Source of the DNA: Trichopria drosophilae
Taxonomy: Eukaryota; Arthropoda; Insecta; Hymenoptera; Diapriidae
Assembly (NCBI GenBank): GCA_030407085.1
Contig: CM059582.1
Coordinates: 50,739,001-50,803,000 of the forward strand
Length of the DNA: 64,000 nucleotides
Reading direction: 5' to 3'
Under the pieces are notes generated by a model. It was not told the origin of the DNA, made no database searches, and saw nothing but the letters and a program-made list of their open reading frames with translations. Of the stretch, positions 26,001 through 36,050 are shown piece by piece. Both the position numbers and the translations under genes were made by a program. The stretch's first letter is position 1; each line of letters begins with the position of its first letter.

Positions 26001-29000
26001 GAAATAGTTAATTTAACTATTTTTTATAATCATGCGTCGTAAATTGTAAAAATGTTGGATTGACTATATTTTTTCTCTGTGTGTATTCGTGTTGTTTTTT
26101 TGGTAATACAATAGCTCCTTAACCCCATGTCATTACTAGCCGTAATTATCCTAAATAGTTAAAATAGTTACTAATGTGGTGGAGTAAATTATAAAAGAAA
26201 ATATTGTAATGGTAAAAATATTGTTAAGATTGATTGCATATTAACCTACATTTAACAGTTACACAGAGAGGAAAAAAAGGAAAATGGAACTATGAAGAAA
26301 TAGTAGAAACAATTTTAGCATACGTGAAAAGTAGAATTAACAACAATAACGGTTATAGTTGATATTTCAGGTTATTTACGAATGTTTCAAGTATCGTAAC
26401 GTAAATTAAACAATTTTATCATTCCATTTCCTGTGAAAATAGTTAATTTAATTATTTTTTGTATTAAAGCATTTTATTATTATAAAATGATTCTAGTAAC
26501 TATTTCCTCGGGCGCTGTATAATCATTAACTTTAATCGAGAAAGTAAAATTAACTGTAATATCAGAATTTCTCTAAAGAAATATTTCTTTTTACTACTTT
26601 CAGGTATACCAGCCAACAATAGTTGACATTGTCATATACATTTTTTTGAGCGTAAATTAAATCATATTACTACTACTATTCTTCATTGATACGAAAAAAA
26701 CATTAATAAATCCAAAATTGTGAAAAGATTCGAATAGTACACAAATCTTATATACAGGGTGTACGAAAAGTCCCGGGACGGTTGAATAACTTTCGAAAGA
26801 ATAAAAATTTCAAAAATCGCCGAAACACGTGATTCGATTTTTCAAACACAGCTATCTTTTGAGGGGGGGTTTCGGCCCCCCAACCTCAAGGGGGGCGGGG
26901 GGCACGAGGGGGGCCAAACATCTTAAATGGCAACATGGTTTGAGTGGGGGCTAATTTGAAAGGTATTTTCGAGATGAAATCAGATCACTGGTCATAGAGG
27001 GCGCTGCGATCATTTTTCGCAGATATTTTTGACTTTTTTCAGATCTTAGACGTACTAACGTTTGAAAAAATGAAAATTTCGAAGTCGCCGAATCGTGTAA
27101 TTCAATATTCTTAAAAAACTTAAAAAACTTAAAAAACTTAAAATCGTGTAAAACAATATTCTTAAACGGGTGTCAACCCGTTTCTGAACGTTACATTGAA
27201 AAGCTCTTTTACTTGTATATCTCCGAAAAATGATCGCAGCGCCCTCTATGACCAGTGATCTGAATTCGTCTCGAAAATACCTTTCAAATGAGCCCCCACT
27301 CAAACCATGTTGCCATTTAAGATTTTTGGCCCCTCTCGTGCCCCCCGCCCCCCTTGAGGTTGGGGGGCCGAAACCCCCTCTCAAAAGATTGCTTGTTTGA
27401 AAAATCGAATCACGTGTTTCGGCGATTTTTGAAATTTCTATTCTTTCGAAAGTTATTCAACCGTCCCGGGACTTTTCGTACACCCTGTATAATATTGCTG
27501 TTCTAACAACTATAAATAAAAAAATGTAAGAAAAGATAATAAGTATTTAAAAATATGTAAAATTACAAAAAGGGAGGTACTCTACCACTTAAAAGTTAGT
27601 ATTTTCGGGTCATGCTGAAAGTGGGTTTCAATTTGAAGAGAACATTAATGATTATAATATTTGGTAACGAATATACTAGAGCGATAACATTTTTAAAGCG
27701 TTTAAAAATAGTTATAACTTTTTATTAATATTTTTTCATGTAATTCGGAATCTAATGACAGTACAATTCACTTTCCTCCCAATTATGGCTTTTTGATAAG
27801 GATTCTGTTGTGTGATTTTTTCAACAATGCTTAAAAATATTTACTATTCTCAATTATTCAAAAAAGGATTGACACTAATCAAAACGCTAATGTACGGTGT
27901 TATTCGTGTCAATAGAATAATAAACTCTTAGTTTCGTTTATCATAATATTCAAAGAAGTACATCATTGCAGGTTTATTTATTCATTGACTCTTTTATTTA
28001 TGAGAGTCAAACGCTGTCAAGATAAATTGTGTAATGCCATATTTTACATCTCAGATAATTGCAGTATAAGAAATTACGTCTCAAATTAATATATGGACAG
28101 TTTTCCTAATCACTATATATTAAACAAACTCGATTTATTATATTATTTATTTAAAGGAGCATTTATAAGAGTGCAGAATAAAATTATCTGACAAATAGTA
28201 TCGGAATAAAGTGAATTAAGGACGCTTGAAACAATAAAGTACAGCGTAGCAATTTAATTTCCAGTCGCAGTACATATTTCATTATAAGATATACTAAATA
28301 ATTCAAGAACGCGTCTTAGTTGTCTGTAGTATACTCGCCTATAGTCATAAGTACATCTATACTAAAAATAATATTTTTCCTACTTAATAAAAATGTAATA
28401 AAAATTACAACAAAAAAAATGTCCCGGTTAAATACCAGCGTATTATTTTTTTTTTGCTATAATAACCAGAATTATGGTTGGTTTAACCAGAAATATTGTT
28501 TAAAGAATTATTTTTTTAATTAAACTACCAAGAATTCTGGTTATTATAAGCAGAAAAAATAGTCCGGTCGTATTTAACCAGAACTTTTTTTTTTAGTGTA
28601 ATGAAACGAATCATTTTAAAACGCTTAAATAACAAGGGCCTATTTAATAATCATTTCTGGTTATTTTAACTATTTTTTTCTGAGTATACGATATTATAGT
28701 AATGTTTTTGTTGGTTATCATAAATATTCAATACAAATTATTTTCTGAATACAATTTTCAAAAACAAGAGATAATAACTATATAAAATAAATTTCACTCA
28801 TACGGAAAAACGACTTTCTTCGGGTATTAATAAATTGATTGTCCTAATACTTCGCTTAATATTCTATTTAATATACTAATAAATAGTTAATCGAAGTAAG
28901 AAAATAGTCGCCCAGCCAATTAATTAGTTGTTCATCACAGCGAATGTCCTAATTCTATGTAATAAATACTACGTGTGTAAGATTAATAATAAATAAATAT

Positions 29001-32000
29001 TAAATGAGTGACCGTTATTTTGTCAGACTTCCAAAACAGTTCATAAATTTTGGTGAAATTAATACTTATTGGTGCAGTAACTTCGAAATATTATTATTAA
29101 AGAAAACTCAAAATAGAGAAATTTGTAATAAGAGGCATTAAAAAAGGTACAAGGCAAAATTGTTCAGATGTTGATGAATTCATAATTTTATATAAAAACA
29201 TTTCTTTTCTGAAAATTATTTTGTAATTTGTTGATTTCTGCATAACCTGCCAAAAATCCCTCAGTGAAAGTTAGTATTATAATTGAAATGAAAAATATAT
29301 AAATTTTTGTTTAAACCCACAATTTTCCTGATTAAATAATATTTAAAACGAAAATCATCATAATCAAACTAAAGTTCAAATGTTATCGGCATGCCTCACG
29401 TTCATTTGTTTGTTATTTTAAATTACAATAGAACTGCTGATTATTACACAGTAGGGTCGTAATAAAGTGTCGGTATTTTCTAAAGTGATGAATACAGGTC
29501 ATCAATCGAGTATTGCCTAGAAATTCCGAACTGGATTGAGGCATTAATAATTGTCGATATTAATTCACGCACTTCATAACTAATCATTATTTTTGACGTC
29601 AATCTAATGAAGAATTTGTCGCATTGAAAACATAATGATTGAATAGGTCATGTTTTCAACAATGCTATTGTAGTATTAACCCTTTAACTCCTGAAATGAA
29701 AATTTATTTACTTCAATTTCAGTCAGTATTTCGTATCAAAATCAAAGTTAAAAAACTTGAAAAGTACGTGTACTACTATTTCAGTTGCCTCTGAAGATTC
29801 CGAGGTTAAATTTGAGTTTTGAGAAATTTGAACAAAATTAACAACAAGTTTAAAAATATTTAGTCTAGTCAAAATTTTGGGATTCTATTAAAATTATGGA
29901 CAAAGGTGCATAAAATATTTCGAGTTTAAGACAAAATTTTACTTTTATTCCCATCGGCATTCGAATGACCTCAAAATGTCGTTCATAGAAAAATGTACGG
30001 GAACATTTTTAGATTTTTGTATACAAGATATTGAGAAATATTCTTTAAAATATTAATATGTATATTTTTAAAAGTAACACTACACGTGCTAACTAAAAGT
30101 AACTATATTACATAAAATGAGAAAATAAACAATTTTTTTTCACCAACAAAATCGAGGAAAACAATTTTTTTTTATTTTTTTTAAATTTTACTTTATTGTT
30201 GTATTTACTTAAAAATAAGGCTTTTTTACCATATTACAAGTACGTATTCTACATCAATTTTCAAGCAAAAACGTCTTTTACCAAAATTATTGGATTCGAT
30301 TCCTACAATTTTATTGGCGCATCATTGAACCTTCGAAAAAAAATCGCTTTTTGCAATAACTTTTTTCTTTAGTCTTTGTCAAAGTTATCTGAATAAAATT
30401 AAGCTCCTTTTAAAGCCATTTTCAAGATCTATAATTCATATTTGTGGCTCTTTGACCTAAAATGAATATTTCCCTTGCTGTAGTCGTAAAAATTGTAAAA
30501 AATGCCAATTTTTCCGGTTTTTCGTGTTTATCTCATTTTGATAAATAGCTAATGAAACAATATTATGAAAAAATTAACAATTTAACCCCTAATACGAGGA
30601 GATTTGATAAAAATTGAGCCTAAAAGAAGCATCTGAAATTCCCGGAATTGACAAAAAACGCGTTTTGCAAATATTAAGCGTTTTTCCGACAATTTTGTGA
30701 GATTATGAGGCTCTTTTAAGGCTCAATTTTCATCGAATCTCCTTGGATAGGGGTTAAATGGTTAGTTTTTCAAGGGCTACAATTTCCTTGTGGTGGTATT
30801 TCATTATCTGTATATCGAAATGAGATAAACGCGAAAACCCGCAAAAATTTGAATTTTGTACCATTTTTATGACTACAGCCAGAGAATTATTCCTTTTAGG
30901 TCAAAGTATCTGCAAATAAATTGTAGAACTTGAAAGTGACTTTGAAATGAACCTAATTTTGTTAAGATAACTTCAAAATAAGACAAGTTATTGCGAAAAT
31001 ACTGATTTTTTGTCTAATCTTCAATGGAGCGCCAATCAAATTCTAGGCATCGTATGCAATTTTGGAGGATTTTTTTGCTTGAAATTTCACGTCGAATATG
31101 TACCTACAATATGGTCCGCGAGTTGTGGAACACTCGGTATACAATGATACTGATTGCTTAGTTTAAATACCTTTTGTCTCTTTAAATTCTAGGTTATGCA
31201 GGTACTAAATTTATTTTTTATTTTCTTAAACTGTGTAAATTACAATTGCCACTATTGATATTCGATTTACACTTTTTGAAATCGTCTTTTGTTGGCAGAC
31301 ATTTTTACTTTTTGTAAGTCAATATAGCAATTTCTGCAAGTATGGACGGGTTATCCCTAAATTTCAGAGATTTGTTTTAATAATTGTCTCGATTTTAATA
31401 AATATTGATAGAAAATATCTCCCAGCGTAGTGAGAAAAACTATGTATTAAACATAAGGAATGACTGGTTTGTTACCGATTAATAAACACATTTTAAAAAA
31501 TATTAAAAAATGCTTACAATACCCGATATTTTAAGCATTAATAAATCGTATTCTTGTTTCAAAGTTTATTAAACCGTTTTATAACGGTTAAAAGAAATGT
31601 ATTACGTGTAAATAATCCATTCTCTCAATCTACTAAAATTTTACATGAAAAATTGTACGACATGAATAAAGAATTTATTAATTTGTTATTGTTATTGCAG
31701 TGTCCTTATCGCAGCAACAAACAGGAAGATTACGCCGACTTATAGAGAGAGTTCGAGCTTTCAGTGCTGGTTGCTGTTGGGGTAGACCTTTGGGTTCGGT
31801 TATTTTGTGGGAAAAACACAAAGCAGCGTTAGACAGAATTTTGCAGATTGCATCTTCCATCAGTATTACGCAGGTATTGTTTCAAAATTTAATATTCATA
31901 TATGGCTGGTTTTCGAAAAAAGTCGAATTTAGCATTATCGAGTTGATAATTTTTGTTTCAACTTATAATCGAATTTTTTTGGTCAATTCTAAGTTTATAT

Positions 32001-35000
32001 CTCGTTTAATAAAAATATTATAGTGGCCCCCAAATTTTTCGAGTTTTAATTAAATGTAAAAATACAAATTTCAAATTTTCGAGATTATAGACTGTCAGCG
32101 TACTGAAACACATGAAACCAACACAAATGTCTTATACTTATTAGAAAATACATCATTCCTGCAGAGGTGTCATTCCCTTGTCAAAATATTTTACGAGGGA
32201 ATGACGAAATGAAACAAAATTGCCAGAAGCTTATAAACATAACCTTACCTTACTTTCTTACGAAATACGTACAGTACTTTATTACTACCAGACATATACA
32301 AATAAGCTATGGTTATTAAATAAAATAGTGCTTACCTTTTGATTAAATTACATGAAGGAATGACTTATTTAAAAAATGTAATATTTAAAAAGGTTGTCGT
32401 CAAATTAGTTTCAACAAAACATCTGTTCTTCAACCGCCCTCTATAGTATATGTCGTCAAGGCAAATGTTGCCAACTACAAAAGAATGCAGTGGGCTTGAT
32501 AAACCTTTAAATTTTGCTCCAATCACACTGTTTTAAGGTAGTTCTTACCCTGGATATTATATGTTTAGAAAACATTTTTTATAACACTTCCAATAATATC
32601 GTGTCCGTGAATTATATTATTATTCAAGAGAGACAGCATTAAAGTTCATGAAAAAAAAATTGAAACTTGCAAAAATTATATGTTAAACAACTTTTGTTAA
32701 CGACTCAAATTTTCTGTGTTTCGCTATGATAGAAATTTTAAGAATTGAATGGATTTTAACGATTGACGGCTTATTTTTTCAAGAAAAAGATTCTCTACAA
32801 CTTCACCAAACGAGTTTTTCTAAATTTATTGCCTGAGTACTAAAATTACGCACAAACTATAAAAAGTGACAACTTTTTTTTGATAAATAAATAGACATAT
32901 TTGACGTACGGTTTGAAAATTTGAAAAATTCTTTCGGTGAAGTTATAGAGAATCTTTTTCTTGAAAAAGTAAGCTGTCATTCGTTAAAATCCATTCAATT
33001 TCGTTAAAATCCATTCAATTTTTAAAATTTCTATCATAACGAAACGAAGAAAATTTGTATCGTTAATAAAAGTTGTGTAACATATAATTTTCGAAGTTTC
33101 AATTTTTTTTCATGATCAATAATGCTGTCTCCCTTGAACAATAATATAATTCATGGACATGATATTCTTGGATGTGTTATAAAAAATGTTTTCCAAACAT
33201 ATAATATCCAGTGTATGAACTATCTTAAAACGGTGATTGGATTTTTTACGGACATATTTTGAATTGTATTTAAAAATACTTCCGATCGCAATACCGCTAT
33301 AATTTTTTGAAAATATAGATACACTCAATCCTATCCTATATGAGTAAAAAATAAGATAACAAACAATAAGTAAGGACGTTTTACGATTACAGTTAATGAT
33401 TCTCTTCGAATTTAGCAGTTGTGACATAGTGAGGGAATTATTTTAAGGGTACTTTCTTGAATAAATCTTTTTTATCATATAAAAAGACATTTTTTTTCAT
33501 AAATTTGTACATCTATTACAGTAGTTTTATTAATAAAAAAAAGTCTTTTCGTAATTAAAGGTCCTGGTTTGTAAAAATCATTAAGGACATCAATTTCGAT
33601 TTTTTTTTTAACTCTGGGTAACAAAAAAAGTCTATTCTTGTTTATCTTAAAATTCTTTTGTTTATTAAATCTTTAGGTCTCAGTGAACAAAAAAAGACTT
33701 TTTTTAAATCTTTTTTCATTCGTTTAGTTCCATGCAAATCCAGATAAAATTGCAAAAAAAATTGCTTACTTACCATTTTTTGGAATCCTTATGTGTCAAA
33801 AATGCAACGTGATACAAATTTCTAGTAGGGCTTAAATGAAAGCTTAAAACATGAACTTTTAAACGAAAAATTGAAATTGGTGCACATTTGTTTTTATTTT
33901 TTCCATTCACTTTTATCATTTTGCTGAACTTTTCCAGCCTGATGAGGAACAACAGCCGCAGTGGGCGGATTTACCTGCTGAATGTCGGCGAGAAGTTTTA
34001 TTACGATTAAGCGATCCGAGGGACATCGAAGCTTCCTCAGAAGCTTGCGAACATCTCGCCTTCCTTGCACAAGAGCAGAGAATTTGGCGGGAACTTGCTC
34101 AGTATCATTTTTCTCCTCAACAAATTACAGCTACTCGACAGAATAATCCCGAAAAAGACTGGAAAACCATATTCACTATTGCTCGACGGTACGTTAAGTT
34201 ATTACTTTCTTTAATTCTATCAAATAACTAGAGTTCTTTTGATTTACGTATTATTTAGCTATATTTTACGTATTATTTTTACCTATTAGTATTTGAATCG
34301 TTTGAAAGAATAAGGGAGTATCTTAAAAAAACAACGAAAGGAGAAATTCACGTTTCAAGTTTTATTTTCTCGATAAAACGGCCAGAATCGTGTTTTAAAT
34401 GCTTTTAGTATCGTAGAATTCTTTTTTAAGAAATCTTTTTTCAGAAAAAATTGTTTATAACTTTCTACGTGTTTATTATAAACGAATTTTGACAACAAAA
34501 TCTAAAATAACGATCAATTTCACTTTAAAAATGGTTTATTTCAAATTAAAAAATTACTTTTTCAATGCCCAAAAATATCCTTTAAATCTTATAAAATTTA
34601 TGACTTCTTGTGCGTCGATGGGTTAAGGATTATACCTAAAACAAAAGTACAGTAGACTCACGCTGTATTGACATAGTCGGTTCCGAGCCCTCCCCTCAAG
34701 TCCCTTTAGATTGGCGAAAATTGAAAGAAAACATCGCTTCCCCCCTACGTTGCAATTGCCATTAACATCTCGCAGTTTCCTAGGTACGTTTAAATAATTC
34801 CAAGGCGTGCCAATACAGCGGGACGCCATCGCAACGAGATGCCAATACGGTGTCACAACTAAATAACTTTGCAAAAATTACGTTGCAATAATAACCTCCG
34901 AAAAATAACTTCAAAAAAAATAACTTTAACAAAAATAAATTTAGGAAAAATAACTTTAACAAAAATAACTTCAAATATTTCTGAATGCGTACATCACAGA

Positions 35001-35788
35001 ACATTGTTCGAACAATGTTCATTATATTCTTAACCACTATTCATCAATTATTGAAGGAATTCATGGAAATGAGTGAACATGAATATATGTTTACATTTTG
35101 ATAAGTTTATACTTTCTACATCAATCATTATGAATATCGATTTTAATTTAATATTCGTTAGTAATTTGTTAGGTTACGTTAGGTTAGGTTAGGTTAGGTT
35201 AAGTTAGGTTAGGTTAATTTACGTTAGGAGAGATATTTCGAAAAATACTTTTTTGTAATTTTTGTTAATTCATGTACACACGCGTTGAGATATGTATAAT
35301 TAGCAAATGTTGTGTTGAGTTGAAGAGATATTTGAAGTTATTATTATTAAAGTTATTGTTGTCAAAGTTATTTTTATTCTAGTTATTTTTGTTGGAGTTA
35401 TTTTTCGGAAGTTATTTTTGTAAAGTTACTTTTTCAAAGTTATTTAGTCATGTAGCCGCCAATACAGCGAGACTCTACTGTATAATTCTTGTTTATTTTC
35501 ATTTTTCATTGTTTGAAGAGATTTAATGATCGTAATGACCTCGGAAATGACTATGTATCTTGGAATTGTTCAATTATTGTAATTGTCAGGTCATTCGGAT
35601 TGCGAGAAGAATATGCTGAGATGATTCAGCTATGTCGAAACTGCCGCTGTCTGTTTTGGCGGTCACTGGGCCACCCGTGCATCGCCGATCAGGATCCGGC
35701 CTTCCAGGAGAAGCTGGCCGGCGTCGACCAGACAACTCTCCACGTTCCGATTCCTCCACAAACCTTCCTAAAATTCTTCTCTCTGTGA
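20001..35788 (+). CDS. FBXO25: F-box protein, FBXO25/FBXO32 (atrogin-1) family; six exons, N-terminus missing
   Basis: Six exons (20001-20050, 22524-22573, 23578-23764, 31701-31873, 33938-34188, 35590-35788) join in frame with AG/GT borders and intron phases 1,0,1,0,2, giving about 302 residues and a stop. Seen: an N-terminal half with LKRLDF and RRFNYIVRLLDLL, an F-box in the fifth listed exon (WADLPAECRREVLLRLSD, then WRELAQYHF), and a C-terminal Cys motif LCRNCRCLFW followed by GHPC, ending FLKFFSL. Known of the family: these proteins are substrate-recognition subunits of SCF (SKP1-CUL1-F-box) ubiquitin ligases, and vertebrate members end FIDLFKF or FINLFKF. The usual start (MPF...DWRSPG) was not found in the window, so at least one coding exon lies in an unrecognised stretch or before the window. 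The 20001 exon takes two bases from it. No frame break is visible, so the gene is probably functional. Vertebrates have two paralogues; assignment to FBXO25 versus FBXO32 is not resolved here. Confidence 0.9.
20980..21362. mobile_element. Foldback element in F-box intron 1
   Basis: Arms pair around 21165: AATTCGGATAGAGTATGATG, ACATAGGAAAATnCAGTAAT and CAAATTCGATT on the left against their complements on the right, plus GTAACCTCTGAAACT against AGTTTCGGAGGTTATAC. Noncoding. Confidence 0.7.
22524..22573 (+). CDS. FBXO25: FBXO25-like exon b
   Basis: A 50-base exon between an acceptor ending ccatttcag and the strong donor gtgagt. Two bases complete the previous codon (Glu), then DAVQPHCHITLKCTRE follows, ending in phase 0 against the next exon. 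The stretch PHCHI..TRE directly before the conserved IAGFNGLSDALKRLDF looks like an insect-type version of the segment before the conserved helical region. That comparison is from memory. Confidence 0.8.
22919..23482. mobile_element. TIR element in F-box intron 2 (ATGCACAGG ends)
   Basis: Left ATGCACAGGGGAAAATATTG and right CAATATGGTTCCCTGTGCAT are inverted repeats. The centre forms a GC-rich stem (CTCGTCGCGCCTCCCAC against GTGGTGGGAGGCGC) near 23190-23300. No target duplication is clear. Noncoding. Confidence 0.75.
23578..23764 (+). CDS. FBXO25: FBXO25-like exon c (conserved N-terminal helical region)
   Basis: A 187-base exon from the acceptor ttgcag to the donor gtacat. It encodes a conserved block including ALKRLDFLSAVHDCRRFNYI and LSGCAQRVLFNMLEE, which lines up with the EAFNRLDFS..RRFNYVV..LSG.AQK segment of vertebrate FBXO25/FBXO32. 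It ends in phase 1. GC content is well above the flanks, as expected for coding sequence. This exon and the F-box exon carry the identification. Confidence 0.93.
24255..24972. repeat. Dispersed repeat rich in CCAGAAA / TTTCTGG
   Basis: Starts near CACTAAAAAAAAA and ends TTTTTTTGAGTGTG. Numerous TTCTGGTTATTT and ACCAGAAAAA segments. Parallels 28390-28690, including the shared GACCTATT(t/c)AATA..TTTCTGGTT block. The 84-codon ORF at 24352 falls inside it and is not called. Confidence 0.55.
25675..26083. mobile_element. MITE with CACAAAGAGAAAAAA / TTTTTTCTCTGTGTG ends
   Basis: Inverted A-rich termini around an AT-rich core containing AGAAATAGTTAATTTAACTA. A sister copy follows at 26262-26652. 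In F-box intron 3. Confidence 0.55.
26262..26652. mobile_element. Sister copy of the 25675-26083 MITE
   Basis: Begins CACAGAGAGGAAAAAAAGGA and contains GTGAAAATAGTTAATTTAAT. It ends near ttttttgagcg, a degenerate right end. Confidence 0.45.
26755..27487. mobile_element. GC-rich long foldback MITE with TATA duplication
   Basis: TATA flanks both ends. The left arm 26755-27025 starts CAGGGTGTACGAAAAGTCCC, and the right arm 27224-27487 is its near-exact complement, ending CACCCTG. The arms include GGGGGGCCGAAACC and GAGGGCGCTGCGATCATTTT. The loop carries an acttaaaaa tandem at about 27112-27140. The 109-codon minus ORF over the right arm is a by-product of the inverted repeat. Confidence 0.85.
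28390..28690. repeat. Dispersed CCAGAAA / TTTCTGG repeat, second copy
   Basis: Repeated TTTAACCAGAA and TTCTGGTTAT in both orientations, ending TTAACTATTTTTTTCTGAGT. Related to 24255-24972. Confidence 0.55.
29676..31120. mobile_element. TTAA left end plus long foldback (30235-31115)
   Basis: TTAACCCTTTAACTCCTGAA at 29676 resembles the 12977 family left end; no matching right end was found. 30235-31115 is a foldback with ~430-base arms around 30680 (TCAATTTTTATCAAATCTCC, TGACCTAAAATGAATAT, CAAGCAAAAACG and complements). Noncoding. Confidence 0.6.
31701..31873 (+). CDS. FBXO25: FBXO25-like exon d
   Basis: A 173-base exon from the acceptor ttattgcag to the donor gtattg, after a 7.9-kb intron. 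It encodes SLSQQQTGRLRRLIERVRAF, then CCWGRPLGSVILWEKHKAAL and ILQIASSISITQ. In the family this corresponds to the segment with VGKSVLVGNIN.W between the N-terminal helices and the F-box. Both junction phases agree with the neighbouring exons. Confidence 0.92.
32516..33243. mobile_element. Foldback element in F-box intron 4
   Basis: The left arm (CCAATCACACTGTTTTAAGG, CTGGATATTATATGTTT, CAAGAGAGACAGCATTA) pairs with the right arm ending CTTAAAACGGTGATTGGA; axis near 32885. The right arm has a 20-base tandem duplication at 32977-33020 (TCGTTAAAATCCATTCAATT twice). Confidence 0.8.
33938..34188 (+). CDS. FBXO25: FBXO25-like exon e (F-box)
   Basis: A 251-base exon from the acceptor ttttccag to the donor gtacgt. 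It starts PDEEQQPQWADLPAECRREV and holds the F-box: Leu-Pro at its start, the LLRLSDPRD helix region and a Trp-Arg-Glu-Leu end (IWRELAQYHF). Vertebrate relatives read LPL..LN...R.SDG.D and LWKKLCQYHF in the same place. By family knowledge the F-box binds SKP1. It ends in phase 2 after DWKTIFTIAR. Confidence 0.95.
34650..35480. mobile_element. pogo/Tigger-like TIR element in F-box intron 5
   Basis: TA target duplication. Left CAGTAGACTCACGCTGTATTG and right CAATACAGCGAGACTCTACTG are inverted. Such CAGTAGACTC termini are usual for pogo/Tigger elements. Subterminal arms are made of short AAATAACTTnnA units (34860-34980 and complements at 35335-35450). The middle holds a TTAGG tract. No transposase. 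Confidence 0.8.
35169..35226 (+). repeat. TTAGG-type tract
   Basis: About nine TTAGG units with TTACG and TTAAG variants, inside the TIR element 34650-35480. TTAGG is the common insect telomere unit, but short tracts of this kind are also scattered through insect genomes. Confidence 0.8.
35590..35788 (+). CDS. FBXO25: FBXO25-like terminal coding exon
   Basis: The exon starts after attgtcag and ends at the TGA at 35786-35788. It encodes REEYAEMIQLCRNCRCLFWR, SLGHPCIADQDPAF and the end PPQTFLKFFSL. The CxxC plus HPC pattern and the aromatic C-terminal tail are shared with vertebrate FBXO25/FBXO32. The exon is clearly richer in G+C than the surrounding introns. Confidence 0.95.
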
Positions 35789-36050
35789 AGACTACGGGTC
35801 TGAAAAACGCGACGCGTTATATAAACAAAAATGTAGCGAGCACCAAGGCGAGCAGAGAACTCGGGGAAATCAAAGTATAAGATCCAGAACGAATTACCAG
35901 CAAGGGACCCGAGACACATAACCTATAAACCGTCAAATATACGAATCGCACGATCGTACGACGTTAGTGAACGAAGCTTCTTCGTGAGTTTCGAAAAATT
36001 CCCCTAGGCAAGAAACGCAGAAATCAATAAAGACCATTATATACGATAAG
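35789..36050 (+). promoter_or_regulatory. FBXO25: 3' UTR and poly(A) signal of the F-box gene
   Basis: After the stop codon the sequence stays moderately GC- and CpG-rich. An AATAAA hexamer lies at 36026-36031 (context aatcaataaagacc), so cleavage is expected about 10-30 bases later. A longer 3' UTR cannot be excluded because CpG-rich sequence continues to about 37.7 kb. Confidence 0.55.

Noticed and set aside
27055..27384. 109-codon minus-strand ORF starting MRGGFGPPTSRG
   Set aside because: Lies in the arm and loop of the 26755-27487 foldback; no protein motif.
35169..35226. True telomere or chromosome end
   Set aside because: The tract is short, has variant units and is embedded in a TIR element inside a gene intron.
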